From Apostichopus japonicus (lineage: Eukaryota; Echinodermata; Holothuroidea; Aspidochirotida; Stichopodidae), in the NCBI RefSeq assembly GCF_037975245.1, contig NC_092561.1, forward strand, positions 2,518,501-2,552,500: a stretch of DNA of 34,000 bases. The letters are read 5' to 3'. The notes below the pieces were generated by a model, which was not told the origin of the DNA, did not search any database, and saw only the letters and a program-made list of their open reading frames with translations. The position numbers were made by a program, and so were the translations under genes. The number at the start of each line of letters is the position of its first letter. Position 1 is the first letter of the stretch. Positions 1-9,816 of the stretch are shown here, piece by piece.

Positions 1-1627
1 ATAATTAATGAGTGAAAATTAATTAAAAAATAAAATGATAAATAAATATTTTAAGATTTATATCTACTGTCATGAACTGAAAAACAGAATCAGAAAGATA
101 ACAATTTAATTGATCATACAAACAATATGTATTATATAATGAAAAATTATGATATAAATTAATAATCAATAATTAATAGGAAATGGAGAATAAAAAAAGC
201 TTTAAGTTTCTGAACAGGAAGCAGAGGAGGTCTTAAGGTATTCTAAGGTATTTGTTATTCTATCATCATACTGTAGAAATAAGCTATAGTGTAAGCTGGC
301 TGTACAAATATGGATGTTGGTATCAGTACGTATACAAAAAGCCTTTCACATTTATCTTTTGACAAGTCCTAACGTTTTGAACATGCATTCAAAGAGGGAT
401 TTAAATAATGTAAGTTAACCACTAATTGAAGATTACGCTTATAATCAACATTAAACAATTTAATTAATTAACCAGTCATTTATTTAATTAATTAGCCATT
501 GCATGGAGGAACAGCAGCATATATCTACCTTGAATGAGAATGTTCTTCAGTGCAGACTCATAGCAATGATATTTTTAAATCGTTAACTTTTTAGCTGAAT
601 ACCAAACTTTTCGTCATTGCCAATTGAAATTGGGAAGAAATATAATGTGTAACATTTGTGAGAGCTAATTACAGATTGGTGTAACATTAGCCAAGAATCT
701 AGCATTTAGATTCCAGATAGATCTAGTTGAAAAGTTCCATGAATATTTGACCATCTCAGGGAAATGCTAGTATTGAGCTAGGAAATATAGCTTCTTTGTT
801 TGGTTATGGTACAAAATTTTAGAAATAAAAGAATAAGAAAAGTAAGGATATAAAATTTAGAAAAGTCCACACAAGGTGATCTAGTTTATGTTTTAAGGAT
901 AATATTATGAAGTCTCTTTTGTTGTTGTCAGTTTGGCCCGATTTTTGGGGGAACAGTTTATCAGAAGTTTTGACCTGTAATTGTCAAAAATTTCCCCAGG
1001 ACACTCTGATGGCAAATTTAAGAAATATACAGTCTTAGTTCTGAGTTTTGACAACTCAGCCGCCAGGAACTTGACTCATACATTCTGAGATTACACTGAG
1101 ACGACGGCCTTGAACAGCTCTCATGTCAATTGTCAGCCTATGTGTGATGTCACAGGAAGTAATCCTAGTCATTTACGACATTCTTATAAGTAATGTTTAC
1201 CGAAGGAAAGAACGTTGTGGTTGCGGCATAGATGTTTACGGAAAACTGAATCATGTTTTGATGACGGCCAGATAGAATGATTTAAGAATGGACTAGCATG
1301 TGATTAGATTTTCTGTAGGAAATGTGCAAAACATTAAGACACAGTTCGTTCAGTTTCTTATAAAGACAATGCACGTTTTGGTTTGGTATTGATTATGTCA
1401 GAAACTGTAGTTTGGATGTATGGTGTGTATTAGGGGTAGCATGAGATTTGTATTACGAAAAGTCCCATGATTTGAACATCAATTTCTTTTTGATAATATT
1501 TTGCTTTCGAGGAGCAAAGTTGAAATTGAACCCAAGGAATGTTATGTTCCGATAAGGAAATTAAGTGATGTTTGGATTTTGGAATGTAAATGAATCAAAA
1601 TGGGTGAGACAGAGCATGTTGAGATGA
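1..1627. other. non-coding stretch, no gene seen
   Basis: AT-rich sequence with stops in all frames and no repeat family I recognise. The only structure noted is a small perfect hairpin, CTGAGTT at 1041-1047 against AACTCAG at 1053-1059 with a 5-nt loop. Nothing here looks like a promoter, exon or RNA gene. Confidence 0.6.
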
Positions 1628-1697
1628 TGACAACAACAACAACAACTGGACTTATATAGCGCCGAATTAAAGACGAGAAGTAGCTGTTCTAGGCACC
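1628..1697 (-). mobile_element. SINE 3' tail fragment
   Basis: On the minus strand this reads GGCGCTATATAAGTCC followed by a GTT-rich microsatellite tail ending near 1628. A GCGCTATATAA-type motif followed by a simple trinucleotide tail is typical of the 3' ends of tRNA-derived SINEs in marine deuterostomes (recalled, not searched). The related motifs at 4080-4110 and 28147-28190 support one family. No tRNA-like head is present, so this is a 5'-truncated copy. Confidence 0.5.
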
Positions 1698-1889
1698 TAA
1701 CAAAACAAATCAATCACAATCAAATGAACAAGCAAAGGAAGAGTCTTTATATTATAGTAACCCTTTATACATAGAAAGTTAAGTGCAAGATCTTATATGG
1801 TCTGGTAGCTGCTTCCAGTGTGAGGGTTTTATGCTTGGTGCATGCTAGCATTGATGATAGCACCCGGCCACGCAAGCATGCAGAAGCCT

Positions 1890-2315
1890 GCAGTAGCACG
1901 CTTGGCAAGCTTGCTCAACCATAGCACAGGAAATTTAAGCTGGCAACAAATTTCTGCAAGCTTGCTCAGCCACAGCTCTGGAAATGTATACGCTTGTATC
2001 ATACGCTTGCAACAGATTTCTGCAAGCTTGCTCAAACATAGCACCGGAAATTTAAGCATACAGCAGATTTCTGCAAGCTTGCGCAACCACAGCTCTGGAA
2101 ATGTATACGCTTGTATCATACGCTTGCAACAGATTTCTGCAAGCTTGCTCAAACCTAGCACGGGAAATTTAAGCCTGCCGCAGATTTCTGCAAGCTTGCC
2201 CAACCATAGCACAGGAAATGTTAGCTTGCAACAGATTTCTGCAAGCTTGCGCAACCACAGCTCTGGAAATGTATACGCTTGTATCATATGCTTGCAGCAG
2301 ATTTCTGTAAGTTAC
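1890..2315. repeat. minisatellite with alternating 66-bp and 51-bp units
   Basis: The motif ATTTCTGCAAG recurs at 1950, 2016, 2067, 2133, 2184, 2235, and as a variant at 2301, giving spacings of 66, 51, 66, 51, 51 and 66 bp. The 66-bp unit carries GTATACGCTTGTATCATACG, which the 51-bp unit lacks. Both lengths are multiples of three, so the array stays open on both strands: plus 1842-2354 has 17- and 22-residue repeats beginning QQISASL, and minus 1829-2287 is also open. Openness on both strands argues that this follows from the period rather than from coding. A short secreted or structural repeat protein cannot be excluded. Confidence 0.85.
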
Positions 2316-2399
2316 ATAACAATAATTCAGTGGGAGGCAAAAAGTACTCCTTGAATGAGATACTAAGATCTTAATTCATATTGTGACACCACTGCTTGT

Positions 2400-3190
2400 G
2401 TTGTATGCAGCTGTACTTCCATTTATCGAACAGTACATTAAACCATATATTACTGTAATATACTCGTTAGAAAACTGTATGGTTTCAATTATGATTCTCG
2501 CGCTATACACTGCTTAGCTGTTATTTTGCTTCAAAATGAACCCATTGAGGTAATATTGATCCAATGTGTACTATCTGTGTCAAGCTTTGCTGCTTCAGGC
2601 CGCAGGGCAGCTGAGATGTGTGTGATCAGGGAGTTGTTTCCATAACAACTCCCTGGTGTGATGGTACACACTGATGGACCAGTAGTAAGATCTATAGTAT
2701 TCATGAGTAAAATGTAAAACTCGATCCCAGGCCATTGGTGAATAGGAGATTGTACTGTACTGTCCATGGGTTGTCATGACAACAGTGTCTGTCTGTATCA
2801 TGTGGTAGTCAGACCATGATATAGCTGACATTGCAAGAAGTTCCCTTTTCTAGGAGGAATGTAGCTATATAGTAGAAATATGTTGTATCTTTGGAGTTGT
2901 TTGGTTCGGATCGGGTGTGGGTCTTGGCGATCATGATATAGTTGAAACACGACCAATAAACATAGGATAAATTTGACCCTCCCCCTCCACCCCCCTTCTG
3001 AATTCTTTTATGTTTGTTTCACAACATTTATCGAAAGATGGCTGTATTTGCTGATGGTTGCAAGCATTGTTTGGAAAGGAGTAAAAACACATATTTGAGA
3101 TGGGATTGTTTGGCAGCCACGAACAAAAACAATTCATTTAGTTTTAATGTTTTGAAGGAAGGTTATGAGGAATGTATACATACATGCATT
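2400..3190. other. non-coding stretch with one strong hairpin
   Basis: No exon or RNA gene is recognisable. It contains the 12-bp inverted repeat at 2627-2655 and a C-rich run at 2977-2997. The open frames at 2531-2831 and 2931-3208 overlap on opposite strands and have no protein-like features. Confidence 0.5.
2627..2655. repeat. perfect 12-bp inverted repeat (hairpin)
   Basis: CAGGGAGTTGTT (2627-2638) is followed by the 5-nt spacer TCCAT and then its exact reverse complement AACAACTCCCTG (2644-2655). Beyond an asymmetric internal loop, GTGTGT just upstream can pair with ACACAC near 2665-2672, so the stem may extend. It could be a structured RNA element or the remains of a transposon terminus. 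The 5-nt loop is short for a typical animal pre-miRNA. Confidence 0.8.
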
Positions 3191-3198
3191 CTGGTGAT

Positions 3199-3830
3199 AG
3201 GTCCATGACTCCATGTAAAGTTTTCTCATTCCGGCCATGTATGAGAAGAACATGAAATGTCCATGACTCCATATGGCCTGTCCATGACTCACATTATATG
3301 ATAAGTCCATGACTTGATGACAGTCCATAACTTCATATAACCAGGCCATGACTCTACTGTACATGCCCATTCCATGACTACATATAACCGGTCAATGATT
3401 CTATGTGCCCATTCCATGACTCCATATGACCAGTCCATGGCTCTATATGACTAGTCAATGACTCCACAGAACCAGTCCATGACTCTACATGCCCATTCCA
3501 TGACTACATATAACCGGTCCATGACTCTATATGACCAGTCTATGACTCCATATGGCAGTTCATGACTCCATAGAACTGGTCTTTGACGCTTCATGCCAAT
3601 TCCATGGCTCTATATGACCGGTCCATGATTCCATATCCATTCCATGACTCCATGATTTGACCAGCTAATGACCATGATGGCCACTCTATGACTTGATATG
3701 ACAGTTGAAGACTTCATATGCTGTCAGGTCCATGACTCCATATGACCAGTCCATGACTCCATAATATGACCAGTCCATGACTCCATATGCTTTTAGGTCC
3801 ATGACTCCATACGAGCGGTGTCTTGATCCC
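3199..3830. repeat. degenerate ~22-bp minisatellite (TCCATGACTCCATAT)
   Basis: Variants of TCCATGACTCCATATGACC recur across about 630 bp, spaced roughly 20-25 bp apart with scattered substitutions and small indels. Examples lie at 3203, 3259, 3287, 3413, 3531, 3730, 3749 and 3797. The divergence indicates an older array than the 30-bp array at 5091. Stops and indels break every frame, so there is no coding role. Confidence 0.85.
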
Positions 3831-4070
3831 TTGAATATTAAGTTTTGTCATTATACTATTCAATTGTAAATATGTGACTGATTTCTAAATCGTGTTTTCA
3901 AGCAACCATTATATGATTAAAAAGTTTATTTCTATTAGTTGAAATCCTGAAATAATCCTAACAGTACTGACTCAATATAAATATTGTACTGTATGCATAA
4001 TATTAAAAGCAAACAAAACAGGTAAAAGTGTAGAAGAGTATTTTGTCATGCAACTCAACAGCTCAATCTG

Positions 4071-4112
4071 AGAAGTGAGGGCGCTATACAAACACAACTT
4101 ATTGCTATTTAT
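4071..4112 (+). mobile_element. SINE 3' tail fragment
   Basis: The sequence includes GAGGGCGCTATACAAACACA followed by ACTTATTGCTATT. It resembles the GCGCTATATAAG-type tail at 1628-1697 and the tail of the fuller SINE at 28147-28464. No tRNA-like portion is visible upstream, so this is a severely 5'-truncated copy in plus orientation. Confidence 0.4.
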
Positions 4113-4340
4113 AGTCCACAGATACTCGATGAACAAGATAGGATAGTAATACTGTACATATAATAAGCCTTACTCAAATATTACTGAGTCGGAAGGATTT
4201 CAACAAGCAGATCTGAAGTTCATAATTTCCCTTCATCAAAGGACTAGCCGTGTAGCAATATACACATATTTGACAATTTTAATTTGACTTATTTCATTTG
4301 GAACTTAAATTTTAGTCCACATGTTTGGTACAGTGTTATA

Positions 4341-4771
4341 GGTACTGGTGAGGATGTTGAGGTACTGGTGGATACATGGTACTGGTAAGGTACTGATACT
4401 GATACTGGTACTGGTGAGGTACTGATGGAGGTACTGGTATTGGTACTGGTACTGCTACTGGTGAGGTACTGGTGAATTACTGGTGAGGTACTGATGGAGG
4501 TACTGGTACTGGTGAGGTACTGGTGGAGGTACTGGTACTGGTGGAGGTACTGGTATTGGTACTGGTGAGGTACTGGTGAATTACTGGTGAGGTACTGATG
4601 GAGGTACTGGTACTGGTACTGGTGAGGTACTGGTAGAGGTACTGGTAGAGGTACTGGTGAATTACTGGTGAGGTACTGATGGAGGTACTGGTACTGGTAC
4701 TGGTGAGGTACTGGTAGAGGTACTGGTATTGGTACTGGTGGAGGTACTGGTGGAGGTACTGGTGAGGATGC
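4341..4771. repeat. TACTGG-based array with higher-order structure
   Basis: The array is built from GGTACTGG, GGTGAGGTACTGG and GGTGGAGGTACTGG modules. A longer module marked by GGTGAATTAC recurs at 4471, 4575 and 4656 (spacings 104 and 81 bp), showing higher-order amplification. The same phrase, GGTACTGGTGAGGATG, occurs at both ends (4341 and about 4757). On the minus strand the array encodes a low-complexity HQYL/TSTS repeat, in frame with the segment at 4772-5058. Confidence 0.85.
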
Positions 4772-5058
4772 TGGAGTGGACTAGTGCAAGCACAGTCGTT
4801 AGCCATCCCTTGCTGCTCCTGAAGTCCAAGAAGCCCTCTGTTCATGATCTGTAGGGACATGTTGTTAAATTCATGAGGGGGTTGTGGGAGAGTGGTTGTG
4901 GAGGTGGTATTGACAATTAGGGATATTCTATTTACCAGCCTGGATTCAAACAGTTTCACTTCTCTGGATACCTTTTCTGTCCCATTGATAAACTTACAAA
5001 TAACTGCCTGCAGTGCCTTGTAACATTTCAGTCTCCAGCCATTCCAATGAAAGAGTGG
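4772..5058 (-). CDS. possible coding exon or exon remnant, unknown family
   Basis: The minus-strand frame is open from 5058 (in-frame TAA at 5059-5061) through this unique segment and on into the TACTGG array, ending at a stop near 4477. The segment has protein-like, mixed composition, with stretches such as CYKALQAVICKF, VKLFESRLVNRISLIVN and MSLQIMNRGLLGLQEQQG, then a run of HQY repeats from the array. There is no good ATG. If coding, it would be an internal exon entered by splicing (candidate AGs lie near 5005-5020) or a decayed one. I do not recognise the family. Loss of a clean end in the repeat favours a remnant or a chance frame. Confidence 0.25.
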
Positions 5059-5090
5059 TTAATATAATCTATGTGCTATTATTCACACAG

Positions 5091-5910
5091 TAAAGTACTC
5101 ACATTGTACCTCTAGTGAGTTAAAGTACTCACATTGTACCTCTAGTGAGTTAAAGTACTCACATTGTACCTCTAGTGAGTTAAAGTACTCACATTGTACC
5201 TCTAGTGAGTTAAAGTACTCACATTGTACCTCTAGTGAGTTAAAGTACTCACATTGTACCTCTAGTGAGTTAAAGTACTCACATTGTACCTCTAGTGAGT
5301 TAAAGTACTCACATTGTACCTCTAGTGAGTTAAAGTACTCACATTGTACCTCTAGTGAGTTAAAGTACTCACATTGTACCTCTAGTGAGTTAAAGTACTC
5401 ACATTGTACCTCTAGTGAGTTAAAGTACTCACATTGTACCTCTAGTGAGTTAAAGTACTCACATTGTACCTCTAGTGAGTTAAAGTACTCACATTGTACC
5501 TCTAGTGAGTTAGTGTACTCACATTGTACCTCTAGTGAGTTAAAGTACTCACATTGTACCTCTAGTGAGTTAAAGTACTCACATTGTACCTCTAGTGAGT
5601 TAGTGTACTCACATTGTACCTCTAGTGAGTTAAAGTACTCACATTGTACCTCTAGTGAGTTAAAGTACTCACATTGTACCTCTAGTGAGTTAAAGTACTC
5701 ACATTGTACCTCTAGTGAGTTAAAGTACTCACATTGTACCTCTAGTGAGTTAAAGTACTCACATTGTACCTCTAGTGAGTTAAAGTACTCACATTGTACC
5801 TCTAGTGAGTTAGTGTACTCACATTGTACTTCTAGTGAGTTAAAGTACTCACATTGTACCTCTAGTGAGTTAAAGTACTCACATTGTACCTCTAGTGAGT
5901 TACTGTACTT
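5091..5910. repeat. 30-bp satellite-like array, 27 copies
   Basis: A 30-bp unit starting TAAAGTACTCACATTGTACC repeats without indels from 5091 to 5900, with a partial copy after it. Copies are almost identical. Three units start TAGTGT instead of TAAAGT (5511, 5601, 5811), and one has ACATTGTACT at 5821. In every copy ACTCAC and GTGAGT are intact and can pair, either within a unit or across the junction with a 6-nt loop. The period is a multiple of three, so both strands stay open (minus 5083-6012 with a 10-residue repeat; plus 5513-5917). I regard these as repeat artefacts. The homogeneity indicates recent expansion. Confidence 0.97.
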
Positions 5911-5938
5911 TATGTAATTGTGTATGGAATAAATTGTT

Positions 5939-6115
5939 ATCTTGCTTCTCAGCCTTTTGGCTAAGATCATGTGTAGTATCTGTTCCCTTTCGAGGGTAAT
6001 GGTGATGCACACCCGACGATGATCACACAGTCACACTCCCGTTGCAAGGGGACTGGGGTTGAGAGTGGATCAGTGGTTTGGTAGTTTGGTTCTTGTGCCC
6101 AGGTTCTTTCCTGGG
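5939..6115 (+). ncRNA. U2-snRNA-headed structured element (pseudogene or SINE-like)
   Basis: Positions 5943-5985 closely match the conserved 5' end of U2 snRNA: the stem I hairpin AGCC-TTTT-GGCT (5951-5962), then TAAGATCATGTGTAGTATCT with the branch-site-recognition core GTAGTA at 5973-5978. After CTGTTC the match stops; there is no stem IIa-type sequence and no Sm site. Small hairpins follow: CCCT-TTCG-AGGG (5985-5996, a UUCG tetraloop), GGTG-ATGCA-CACC (6001-6013), a bulged stem CAGTC...GACTG enclosing CCC/GGG (6028-6055), and CCCAGG-TTCTTT-CCTGGG (6098-6115). Tandem repeat ends only about 30 bp upstream, leaving no room for an snRNA promoter, so it is not a normal U2 gene. Retroposons with snRNA-derived heads are known (SINEU). 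I infer a chimeric retroposed element or truncated pseudogene; the 3' limit is uncertain. Confidence 0.6.
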
Positions 6116-6231
6116 TGACTTTTCTTAAAAAGTATCTTGCTACATGTTGTATTCGATAAATAAAAAAAACTATAGCTTACTTTAAGTATGTTCCTTGTAG
6201 CTAATATGTTGGTAATAGCTGGACTGTGGTT

Positions 6232-6261
6232 GGGGGAGGGGAGGGGGAGGGGGAAGGGGGG
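6232..6261 (+). repeat. G-rich tract with quadruplex potential
   Basis: Successive runs of three to six G separated by single or double A give at least four G-tracts within 30 bp on the plus strand, the standard pattern for an intramolecular G-quadruplex. No gene boundary is evident beside it. Confidence 0.7.
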
Positions 6262-6444
6262 AGTGAGTGGAGAAGGTATGCAGAGGGGATATGATACTCC
6301 ACTGGATGTTGGATGAGAATTTCTCATATAAACCAGTTTATGTTTCTTACTACCTTGCAAATTTGAGTCAAATGCTTTTAGGATTTTATTGCTATTGAAT
6401 ACTCGAAGTGACTTAATAACCGTAACAGTGTATGTCATATGTAT

Positions 6445-6512
6445 GTACTCATTGGGTAACAGTGTATGAATGAACCTTACAAAACAGTATAATCTGACAT
6501 AGGATTCTGAAT
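6445..6512 (+). repeat. direct duplication, copy 1
   Basis: This block shares GTGTATGAATGAACCTTACA, AAACAGTATAATCTGA and TAGGATTCTGAAT with 6577-6655. The two copies begin 132 bp apart and differ by small indels. It looks like a local segmental duplication with no coding content. Confidence 0.8.
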
Positions 6513-6576
6513 AAAACAACAGAATGGTGCTTGCTGCAACAAGTCACCTGACCCAGACCTTATAGTTCAAATGTGT

Positions 6577-6655
6577 GTACTCAGTATATGTAACAGCTAG
6601 TGTATGAATGAACCTTACAAAACAGTATAATCTGATATAAAGTAGGATTCTGAAT
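6577..6655 (+). repeat. direct duplication, copy 2
   Basis: Second copy of the block at 6445-6512. It is extended by an insertion near the start (TATATG) and by TAAAG before TAGGATTCTGAAT. Confidence 0.8.
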
Positions 6656-6659
6656 TAAC

Positions 6660-7790
6660 ACATATATACTGTATACACTAATATATATACTAAGGTTTCC
6701 AAGTACTTGAAATTTAGCGAAATATATTTACTCTGGCTAAATGCAAACAGTATACATATTGATCACCACTGTTTGTGAACTTCAGAGAAACAGCCATGCA
6801 CTTTTGTGTTTGGGAAAATATCATGGACTGAGCTCACATTCCAAATGTTTAGCATATGTTTATTTTCTTTTGTTTTGCTTATTTTGTTTTGTTTATTTCA
6901 TTTTGTTTATTTCTGCCATTAAATCACAATGATGTACATTTGTTAATTCGTTGTTATAGCAGTGATGAGGCAGTAGGACCAGAAATAAGATACTTTCCCA
7001 GTCTGGTTCCTTACAAAGTAAAATTACATTTTATATAGAGAAAAGACAATGATAAAGGTGAATATCTAGCAAATTAACCAAAACGGCTGTAGGAAAATTA
7101 TAACCAGCACTCTGAGTTTTCAAATTTCATAATAGACTATATTCATATAAAGACTAAATTTACACCTACAGTAGAGTCATCCTTTAATTGTAAAGTTTTG
7201 TCTAAGTTGTGGATAATTAAGCTTTGATTGTTTTATGAGCAGTTAGTAATTTGATGGAAAGGTTAATTGTGTACTCGTATTTTAAGTACTGTGTGGGTGG
7301 ATTGTACGATCATGATAAACATGAACTTGTTGTGTTTGTCAATATATATATCTTCCACTAGGTATTAAACCACTGTAGACTACATGGGTTTATTTTCAAT
7401 CTAAAACTTTTAATGCATTATATAGAAATATAGAGCACTGAGTCTAGATGATATAATTGTCTGTTCATGCATCAGGTGTAGGTCAAAGGTTATCAGATTA
7501 GCCAAAGTGTGAGCATGCTAAAATTGTTGCACTGTTCAAAAATATGACTTTATTTCGATTTCTGAAATTTCTCATTTAATTTCGAAATGCGATATATAGT
7601 TTGGTTTAGAAGTTTAGGAAACCAGTTCCAGAATCCCTATCCATGTGATGATCAGGGATGAACATGGACTTAATTTAATTGACAGACTAGCCTTCTCTCT
7701 TTGATCAGTTTTGATAGAATAATAATAATTAGATAGGTGTTATTGTGGCTCCCATTTTTGTTTCCAGCTTTGCTACTTATTGTCCCCACC
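6660..7790. other. non-coding stretch, nothing recognised
   Basis: AT-rich sequence without repeats or convincing exons. Short frames at 6741-7038 overlap in different phases and include T-rich low-complexity runs. Confidence 0.5.
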
Positions 7791-7795
7791 TGTAT

Positions 7796-8038
7796 GGAAT
7801 GCCACTCCACCTCCCCCTCTCTCTTCCTCTTTTCCTCACCTCCCTTTTCCCTCTCTCCTCTTCTCTCTCCTCTTGTCTCTCCCCCTCCCCCCTCCCTGCT
7901 CCCTCTGCAGCCCCTGCCTCCTCTCCCCTCTCCTCCTCTCCTCCTCTCCACCTCTCCCCCTCTCTCCACTCCCCTCTCTCATCTTCCCACTCCTTCTTGT
8001 TCCCCTGCCTCCTCTCCCCCTCTCTCTCTCCCTGCCGT
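7796..8038. repeat. long polypyrimidine (CT) tract
   Basis: About 240 bp of almost pure C and T on the plus strand (CTCC, CTCT and CCCCT mixtures). It creates several overlapping artefactual frames on both strands, rich in S/P/L on plus and R/E/G on minus. Such tracts can adopt triplex or i-motif structures; no function is shown here. Confidence 0.9.
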
Positions 8039-8049
8039 GAAAAAATAAC

Positions 8050-9650
8050 AAAGATGGTAGCTAGTGATTGACACCAAGGAACGCTTAGGAATCTCAGAAC
8101 TTTAGTTGAGTGCAGGATTTATAAATTTCTGATATTGAAGGGAATACAATGTGCAGTCCCATTTTACAACTGTAATATATGCCACTCTCTTTATCTGGTA
8201 GTGTTATATATGGTAGTGTTGTGTGTCTTGGCAGAAATGTTCATTGCTTAACAGGATAGGTTTGTTTAATCAGCTGGGCTGGTGTCCAAAGTTACAGCCA
8301 AGGTTTGGGTGGCTTTTATAGGGCTTCAAAGAAGCGTAAGTTTGGCATTACCAACAGCAGTGGGTTGAACATGGAAATCAATGTAATCTGAGGGATGAGA
8401 AACTCCTTCAACCTCTTAACATATTTCAGTGTTCTTTGACAACTTGATAATATTAAGGGCCAGATTAAATCTAGGCCAGGGTATGTAAGTGCTCACTGAG
8501 ATTGTAGGATAGTCATGCTGTTTGTTTCTCTCATCAAAACACAGCGTAACGCCGATAACGCAAGAACAGCCTATGAAATTTAAGGTAATAAACATCGCTG
8601 ATAAACTTTCTACAGAGTCATTTGTAACCATGTGAGCTGATTTAATTATACCATTCATTAATGTACAATTCATACTGTACATGTCAGTTGTGTTTACGCT
8701 GTCGTTTATTTATTGTGTAACACTTGAGGTTTCTGATAAACGGATTGAGATTGTAAAGGAAAGGGAGAAAAAAGAACATCGTTGACAGAAATTGTCATAA
8801 CATTAGCATTGATAAATAGAAAATAAAAATGGTTGGTACTATAACAAAATATGTAGCCTAAATAGACTATCAATCATGTGCAAATTTAATTAATAAGCAT
8901 GTTACCACACTTTACTTTTCAAAACAATTTAATTATGTATGCTGCCCTCACTTATTGTATACTTGTTGCAGATGCTAAATGCTGCCCTCACTATAATTGT
9001 TATTTATTCCAGACAATGGACAGTAGTAATATGTTTGTCATTTGGAGAAGATTGTTCATTTGAAAAAAGGGTGTGGGGCAAGGGGGGGGGGAGAGTGAAT
9101 AATTGGTGCAATGAATGACAGTGAGATTGGGGCTGGGAAGGGATAATAAACATCTTGGATCAGCAGATTTGGCATAGAGGGTAAAATTCATAAAGTATAA
9201 AGTTATGACATTTGATGGAACCTCTTTATAGGATATATGCACTTTGGTTTTTAAGAATCTAAGGCATTGAAACAGACAGGGATGTGGCTAATGGTGCATC
9301 TCAGGCTAATATACAAATAACCAACAATGTAATGGGCATTAATGTGTATGAGAGATGTAGGAGTTTGTTTAAGTACTAGTTACTCATTAAACTTAAAAAA
9401 AAGAAGAAACTTTTCCTTTCATTCCATAAAGTTCATTGTGTTGAAAGTCAGCTTTCACAAGAAACTAATATAAACATATAGTAAACAGTTTTTTATCAGT
9501 AGTTATTTATACTGTTTGTGTTTATAATGTGATCATACGGTAATTATACAATGCAGCTTTGAGAACGAAGTCATAAGCAAAACTGAATTCATAAATAATC
9601 CTAAATATATATTACAAACCTGTAACTAATGACACTTTTAATGATGTACA
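8050..9650. other. non-coding stretch with minor repeats
   Basis: No exon recognised. ATGCTGCCCTCACT occurs twice (about 8939 and 8978), and a shorter version, AATGCTGCCCTC, lies at 22541, suggesting a dispersed relic. A G-rich run lies at 9068-9093. Confidence 0.45.
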
Positions 9651-9720
9651 TATTTCTCTTTCTTTTGTAGGTAAGTGTGACGATAAACAGACCTAACTTG
9701 CAGTGACTGGTGGGGTAAGC
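9651..9720 (+). promoter_or_regulatory. recursive-splicing-like site with following mini-exon
   Basis: A strong 3' splice site, TTTCTCTTTCTTTTGTAG (ends 9670), is followed with no gap by a consensus 5' splice site, GTAAGT (9671-9676). A second donor, GTAAGC, lies at 9715-9720 and would bound a 44-nt mini-exon (9671-9714). A branch-site-like CTAAT is at 9626-9630. The fused pyrimidine-AG/GTAAGT arrangement is the known signature of recursive-splicing ratchet points in long introns of flies and vertebrates. It implies a plus-strand intron spanning this region. A chance occurrence cannot be excluded. Confidence 0.4.
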
Positions 9721-9730
9721 TTGAGTTAAC

Positions 9731-9745
9731 ACATATATATGTATG

Positions 9746-9802
<57 letters not shown>

Positions 9803-9816
9803 TTATATATATATAT
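9731..9816. repeat. TA microsatellite
   Basis: An ACATATATATGTATGTATGT lead is followed by uninterrupted TA dinucleotides, with a single CG interruption near 9801-9802. It starts 11 bp after the putative donor at 9715. Confidence 0.97.

Noticed and set aside
5091-5910. CRISPR-like array
   Set aside because: Contiguous tandem units with no unique spacers, in a clearly eukaryotic context.
5083-6012. 309-residue minus-strand repeat protein
   Set aside because: It is the 30-bp array read in one of several open frames and it runs into the U2-like element. Both strands are open, so the period explains it.
7670-8071. Several overlapping S/P/L-rich or R/E/G-rich proteins
   Set aside because: All are translations of the CT tract, in multiple frames and both strands.
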